Of a stretch of DNA of 64,000 nucleotides, positions 60,942-64,000 are shown piece after piece. Each line of letters starts with the position of its first letter. The stretch's first letter is position 1. Both the position numbers and the translations under genes were made by a program. The notes below the pieces were generated by a model, which was given only the letters and a program-made list of their open reading frames with translations, was not told the DNA's origin and ran no database searches. The stretch covers positions 1-64,000 of the forward strand of contig NZ_FODR01000007.1 in assembly GCF_900110415.1 (NCBI RefSeq), in the 5' to 3' direction. The DNA comes from Mucilaginibacter sp. OK283. GTDB taxonomy: Bacteria; Bacteroidota; Bacteroidia; Sphingobacteriales; Sphingobacteriaceae.

Positions 60942-62383
60942 TACAAAACTTTATCTCTCAAAAGCGGCATACTCATACAATGAAAACCGCCGCGGGCACG
61001 GGAAAGTTCAGCCGATGGCATTAAAATTAATGTGTCGGTAATAGTTTTTGAGTCAAGTTCGCCCGATTCAAACTTTCGTAGCAACTCATTAACCTTTATA
61101 ACTTCAAACCCGCTTTGTTTAAAAGCTTCCACGGTTTTATCGTTACGGTCGTAGCCTAAAACTACGCCCTCTTTCAAGGCCAGTAAGTTGCATGAATCTG
61201 TCCACTGTTCGCGCGAGTCAAATGGAAATATGTTATTGCCCGAATAGATGAACCTGGTTTTGTCGTCGCTTTGCAGGTCTTTTTCGCTGATGCTGGATAA
61301 CAGGTCTTCAAGGCAATTGAATACTTTTGGTTTCTTGTCTTTCCTGAACTGTACAATCTCGGTCTTGTCTTTTGACTTTTTATCGGCAAACCATGACATC
61401 GGCTCCTGCTCTTCCGGCGGCGCCTCGGCTATGGCCAATGAGCGCAGCAGCACCCAGGTATTACGTTTTACCTGGGTAAATACCGTATCAATGTGCATAT
61501 AGTCGCGTTTGTGCGGTATTTTTACAATGGTTACCTTTTTTACAACATCGTTATCAAACAACAGTTTAATAGCTTCGTTGGCGCCGCTGATAGAGGTACG
61601 CTCGCTGCAACCAATCAACAGGTGCTGCGGGCTCACCATCATTACGTCGCCGCCTTCTAAAGTGGTTTTTTCCTGGTTATCCTCGCCGGGGCGCAAAAAA
61701 TGCTGGGCTGTTTCGGGAATCTCTAATATATTATTTTGATAAGATGCAAACAGTGGGTGGTTAAAAAATATATACCGCATTAGCAAAGTCTCGCGGAAGC
61801 GGGCTTTTTTAGCCGGTTTGTTCAGCAGCATGTGGTTGTTTATGGCTATACCCAAATCGCGCGAAAAAATGAGATTTGGAATTGGGGCGAAGATCATTTC
61901 GTCGTCATTCAACGAACCCGAAATGAAAATTTTTGCCAATTCTATAGGATCTGTATCTATCAACTGTTGCTGTAACCGGTAATTGCAGCTCTCAATTGCA
62001 CAAACAGAAGCCACCAGTTTTTTACGGATATCCGGCTGTTGTAAAATATCGGCCAGCAGGGTTTGTATCTCAATAACGTTGTTTGATGCGTGGAAATTGG
62101 TATGGTCGGGTTTAAAAAACTCACGTTGGTAATCGCTTTCTATCTGTTGCAGTTTGCCTTTTATTTTATCCGGATCTAAAAAATAAAGCAGCAGTTTCAC
62201 ATAATAATCATACTCGTTACGGCGCATGGTATCCAGGTGCACAATATCTTCAAATAGCCAATCCTGTGCTTTTGAAGGTACAACTTTGCCGAGGCCACTA
62301 TCGGGGCTGTGAATGAGCAGGGTACGCAGGGTACCAATTTCGGAGGTTACATCTATTTTAAAATCGGAGTTTTTAACTGTCAT
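60941..62383 (-). CDS. arcA: arginine deiminase
   Basis: 480 residues, about 70 longer than typical bacterial ADI. Hydrolyses arginine to citrulline and ammonia. Catalytic motifs are in order: FSRDLGIAINNH (Asp, about 184), FRETLLMRYIFFNHP, LEGGDVMMV (Glu-Asp), DYMHIDTVFTQV (His and Asp) and the C-terminal ARGGFHCMSMPLLRD with the nucleophile C469. The extra length lies mainly between the His motif and the Cys motif (APPEEQEPMSWFADKKSKDK onward). No ornithine carbamoyltransferase or carbamate kinase is next to it, so citrulline may instead go to the adjacent CtlX-type enzyme. A TAnnTTTG box lies 20 bp upstream. Confidence 0.88.
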   Translation of the reverse strand: MTVKNSDFKIDVTSEIGTLRTLLIHSPDSGLGKVVPSKAQDWLFEDIVHLDTMRRNEYDYYVKLLLYFLDPDKIKGKLQQIESDYQREFFKPDHTNFHASNNVIEIQTLLADILQQPDIRKKLVASVCAIESCNYRLQQQLIDTDPIELAKIFISGSLNDDEMIFAPIPNLIFSRDLGIAINNHMLLNKPAKKARFRETLLMRYIFFNHPLFASYQNNILEIPETAQHFLRPGEDNQEKTTLEGGDVMMVSPQHLLIGCSERTSISGANEAIKLLFDNDVVKKVTIVKIPHKRDYMHIDTVFTQVKRNTWVLLRSLAIAEAPPEEQEPMSWFADKKSKDKTEIVQFRKDKKPKVFNCLEDLLSSISEKDLQSDDKTRFIYSGNNIFPFDSREQWTDSCNLLALKEGVVLGYDRNDKTVEAFKQSGFEVIKVNELLRKFESGELDSKTITDTLILMPSAELSRARGGFHCMSMPLLRDKVL

Positions 62384-62402
62384 AAATCGGAATGATCAAA
62401 CA

Positions 62403-62410
62403 CAAATCTA
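62403..62410 (-). promoter_or_regulatory. arcA promoter -7 box
   Basis: TAGATTTG on the minus strand matches TAnnTTTG fully and lies 20-27 bp before the arcA ATG. No clear -33 TTTG is placed correctly. Confidence 0.45.
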
Positions 62411-62486
62411 TCAGAAAATAAATGAGAAAATGATTAGTCAAAAGAAAATTGTGACCATGCTTCCTAAGTTGAACGGAAATATTTAA

Positions 62487-62494
62487 TAAGTTTG
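62487..62494 (+). promoter_or_regulatory. -7 box of the 62506 gene
   Basis: TAAGTTTG on the plus strand matches TAnnTTTG fully, 12-19 bp before the ATG at 62506. A TTG 15 bp upstream is slightly closer than usual. Together with the arcA box it makes the 122-bp gap a divergent promoter. Confidence 0.45.
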
Positions 62495-62505
62495 GGTATA
62501 AAACT

Positions 62506-63135
62506 ATGTCACAAGAAATAGCAAGATTCTGGAATTGGTTTAAGGAGCAAGGCAAACAATTAGCTGACTTAAACAGACCTGGTATTGCTGATGATGAAAA
62601 GGAAGAGTTGCTTGATGCAATATTATACGCTTTACATCAATATTGCGATCAGCTGTTTTTTGATATTGGCGGATTATACGGCGAAGAGCAGGAGTTTGTA
62701 GTGACCGCTGAAGGGAATGTTGATTATTTTAGCAAAGTAGAAGAGTTAATTGACGATGCGCCCGAAATAGAAGGATGGTTATTTACGGCTTTTATGCCGC
62801 CGCGCGATTTGGAATATACCCGCATTTTTGAAGATGTTGAGCTGAAGCCACTTGAAATGTGGTTTCTGCCGCTCAATAATAGCAAGGAGCCAAAATCAAT
62901 AGGTTTAAGGATTTGCCTGCCCAATTACGAATTGGTTGCTAATAGCAAGTGGTTACAGGCCGCTGTTTATAAAATACTCGATACTGCCTTAGGCGAAAAG
63001 GCATTTGCTTTAGACATAGATTATATTGAAATTAAAGGAATGCCGCCGGGTAAGCCCGAAGATTTCGGATTAATTGAGCTTAAGGATTTATCCGCTTTTG
63101 TTAAATGGAAAAAGAAAAAGCTCGCTGCTTTATAA
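62506..63135 (+). CDS. conserved-looking acidic protein, function unknown
   Basis: 209 residues, rich in Asp/Glu in its first half, with no signal peptide or membrane segment. It starts MSQEIARFWNWFKEQGKQLA; later motifs are EGWLFTAFMPPRDLEYTRIF near 85-105 and LEMWFLPLNNSKEPKSIGLR near 112-131. The C-terminus ends in a basic run WKKKKLAAL. I do not recognise a family. It is 62 bp upstream of argS on the same strand and divergent from arcA. Confidence 0.7.
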   Translation: MSQEIARFWNWFKEQGKQLADLNRPGIADDEKEELLDAILYALHQYCDQLFFDIGGLYGEEQEFVVTAEGNVDYFSKVEELIDDAPEIEGWLFTAFMPPRDLEYTRIFEDVELKPLEMWFLPLNNSKEPKSIGLRICLPNYELVANSKWLQAAVYKILDTALGEKAFALDIDYIEIKGMPPGKPEDFGLIELKDLSAFVKWKKKKLAAL

Positions 63136-63185
63136 ACCTTTCCTAATCGGCTCAAATTTATTACAGCCCATATCCCCAATTTAAT

Positions 63186-63193
63186 TAATTTTG
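63186..63193 (+). promoter_or_regulatory. candidate argS promoter -7 box
   Basis: TAATTTTG matches TAnnTTTG and is followed 4 bp later by the argS ATG. That spacing would give an almost leaderless mRNA, so the match may be accidental. Confidence 0.25.
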
Positions 63194-63197
63194 CCGC

Positions 63198-64000
63198 ATG
63201 GATTTTATTATTGAAGCGGCCGTTAAAGCCATTAAACATTTGTACCAAACAGATGTAGCCCCGGCCGCTATAAGCTTACAGGAAACCCGTAAAGAATTTG
63301 AGGGACAGGTTACCATAGTCACTTTTCCGTTCACCAAATTTTCCCGAAAAGGCCCCGAGCAAACCGGTGCCGAAATTGGTGAATACCTTAAAAATGAGTT
63401 AAAAGAAGTTGCCACATTTAACGTGGTTAAAGGGTTTTTAAATATTTCGTTAAGCGACGAATATTGGATTGGCCAGCTATATAACCAGATATTACCAGAT
63501 GACTTTGCTGTTGCCAGGCCTAACGGGCAAAAGGTAATGGTTGAATATTCATCGCCAAATACCAATAAGCCGTTGCACCTGGGCCATATCCGTAATAACC
63601 TTTTAGGCTTTTCGGTGGCGCAAATTCTGGCAGCTGCAGGCTATGATGTTGTGAAGGCAAACCTGGTGAACGATCGTGGTATCCACATCTGTAAATCTAT
63701 GCTGGCATGGCAAATGTTTGGCAATGGCGAAACACCTGAGTCATCCGGCCTGAAAGGCGATCATTTGGTGGGTAAATATTATGTGTTGTTTGATAAGGAA
63801 CTAAGAAAACAATTAGTGCCGATCCTGGAACGCGTTTACGAGGAAAACGATCTAACGCCATTTAATGATAACCAAAAAGAGAAAATACAGGCACTGCTGA
63901 TTAGTATCGATAAACTAAAATCAAAAAAATACGCTACACCCGAAGACGAAACCAAACTTATTGCTGAGTTAACCGATAAAATTGGCACCGAGGAAGATAA
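63198..64000 (+). CDS. argS: arginyl-tRNA synthetase, 5' part (runs off the window)
   Basis: First 267 codons of a class I aminoacyl-tRNA synthetase, open at the window edge. It starts MDFIIEAAVKAIKHLYQ with the ArgRS N-terminal Add1-type domain (about 1-110), then VEYSSPNTNKPLHLGHIRNN, whose HLGH is the HIGH signature, and LVNDRGIHICKSMLAWQ, a typical ArgRS motif. The KMSKS-like part and the anticodon-binding domain lie beyond the window. It charges tRNA-Arg and is essential. Confidence 0.96.
   Translation, partial: MDFIIEAAVKAIKHLYQTDVAPAAISLQETRKEFEGQVTIVTFPFTKFSRKGPEQTGAEIGEYLKNELKEVATFNVVKGFLNISLSDEYWIGQLYNQILPDDFAVARPNGQKVMVEYSSPNTNKPLHLGHIRNNLLGFSVAQILAAAGYDVVKANLVNDRGIHICKSMLAWQMFGNGETPESSGLKGDHLVGKYYVLFDKELRKQLVPILERVYEENDLTPFNDNQKEKIQALLISIDKLKSKKYATPEDETKLIAELTDKIGTEED

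Noticed and set aside
1..64000. Insertion sequences, prophage, integrases and tRNA genes
   Set aside because: None found: no transposase, integrase or phage-like protein and no recognisable tRNA cloverleaf was seen on reading, although a dedicated tRNA search was not possible.

Overview
The window looks like chromosomal DNA of a Bacteroidetes bacterium, most likely of the Sphingobacteriaceae (Mucilaginibacter/Pedobacter type). The grounds are the FtsX-like permease family with its ANPVKSLRSE-type C-termini, the Flavobacteria-type arginine decarboxylase, the CtlX-type hydrolase, the moderate GC content, the near absence of Shine-Dalgarno sites, TAnnTTTG promoter boxes and the typical intergenic palindromes. 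The genus is an inference; no rRNA or tRNA gene was seen.

Region 1 (1-38268) is the striking part: fifteen consecutive, intact, same-strand genes (called P1-P15 here) each encode a two-half ABC permease of about 790-820 residues (MacB-type periplasmic domain plus FtsX domain, twice). No ABC ATPase, membrane-fusion protein, outer-membrane channel, kinase or regulator lies between them. A hairpin with a new promoter-like region after P5, and a strong intrinsic terminator with a new promoter-like region after P9, suggest units P1-P5, P6-P9 and P10-P15. The regions before P6 and P10 share a TTGGTAYGnGTTTTA box (resembling a sigma-54 -24 element) and dyad-symmetric sites upstream. Spacers consist of short imperfect repeats of three families, some folding into long hairpins; three spacers (after P1, P11, P12) are near copies of one another.

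Region 2 (38269-44400) holds a secreted DUF4097-type protein with an exact 18-residue repeat, a sugar-phosphate isomerase-like protein, a 439-bp gap with a plus-strand terminator and possible small RNA, an AI-2E-family membrane protein, a GH30 glycosidase lipoprotein and a GNAT acetyltransferase. Region 3 (44445-51694, minus strand) carries dxr-rseP (isoprenoid precursor synthesis; site-2 protease) and a run of two family-2 glycosyltransferases, a polytopic membrane protein and a GH3-like acyl-adenylating protein. Region 4 (51695-58074) has a secreted M1 metallopeptidase, a secreted TonB-C-terminal-domain protein, malate:quinone oxidoreductase and a small lipoprotein.

Region 5 (58218-64000) is centred on arginine: arginine deiminase, a CtlX-type amidinohydrolase and arginine decarboxylase on the minus strand, then divergently an unrecognised acidic protein and the 5' part of arginyl-tRNA synthetase, which runs off the window. 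Interspersed palindromic elements of several families fill many of the spacers, often reaching exactly to the neighbouring stop or start codon.
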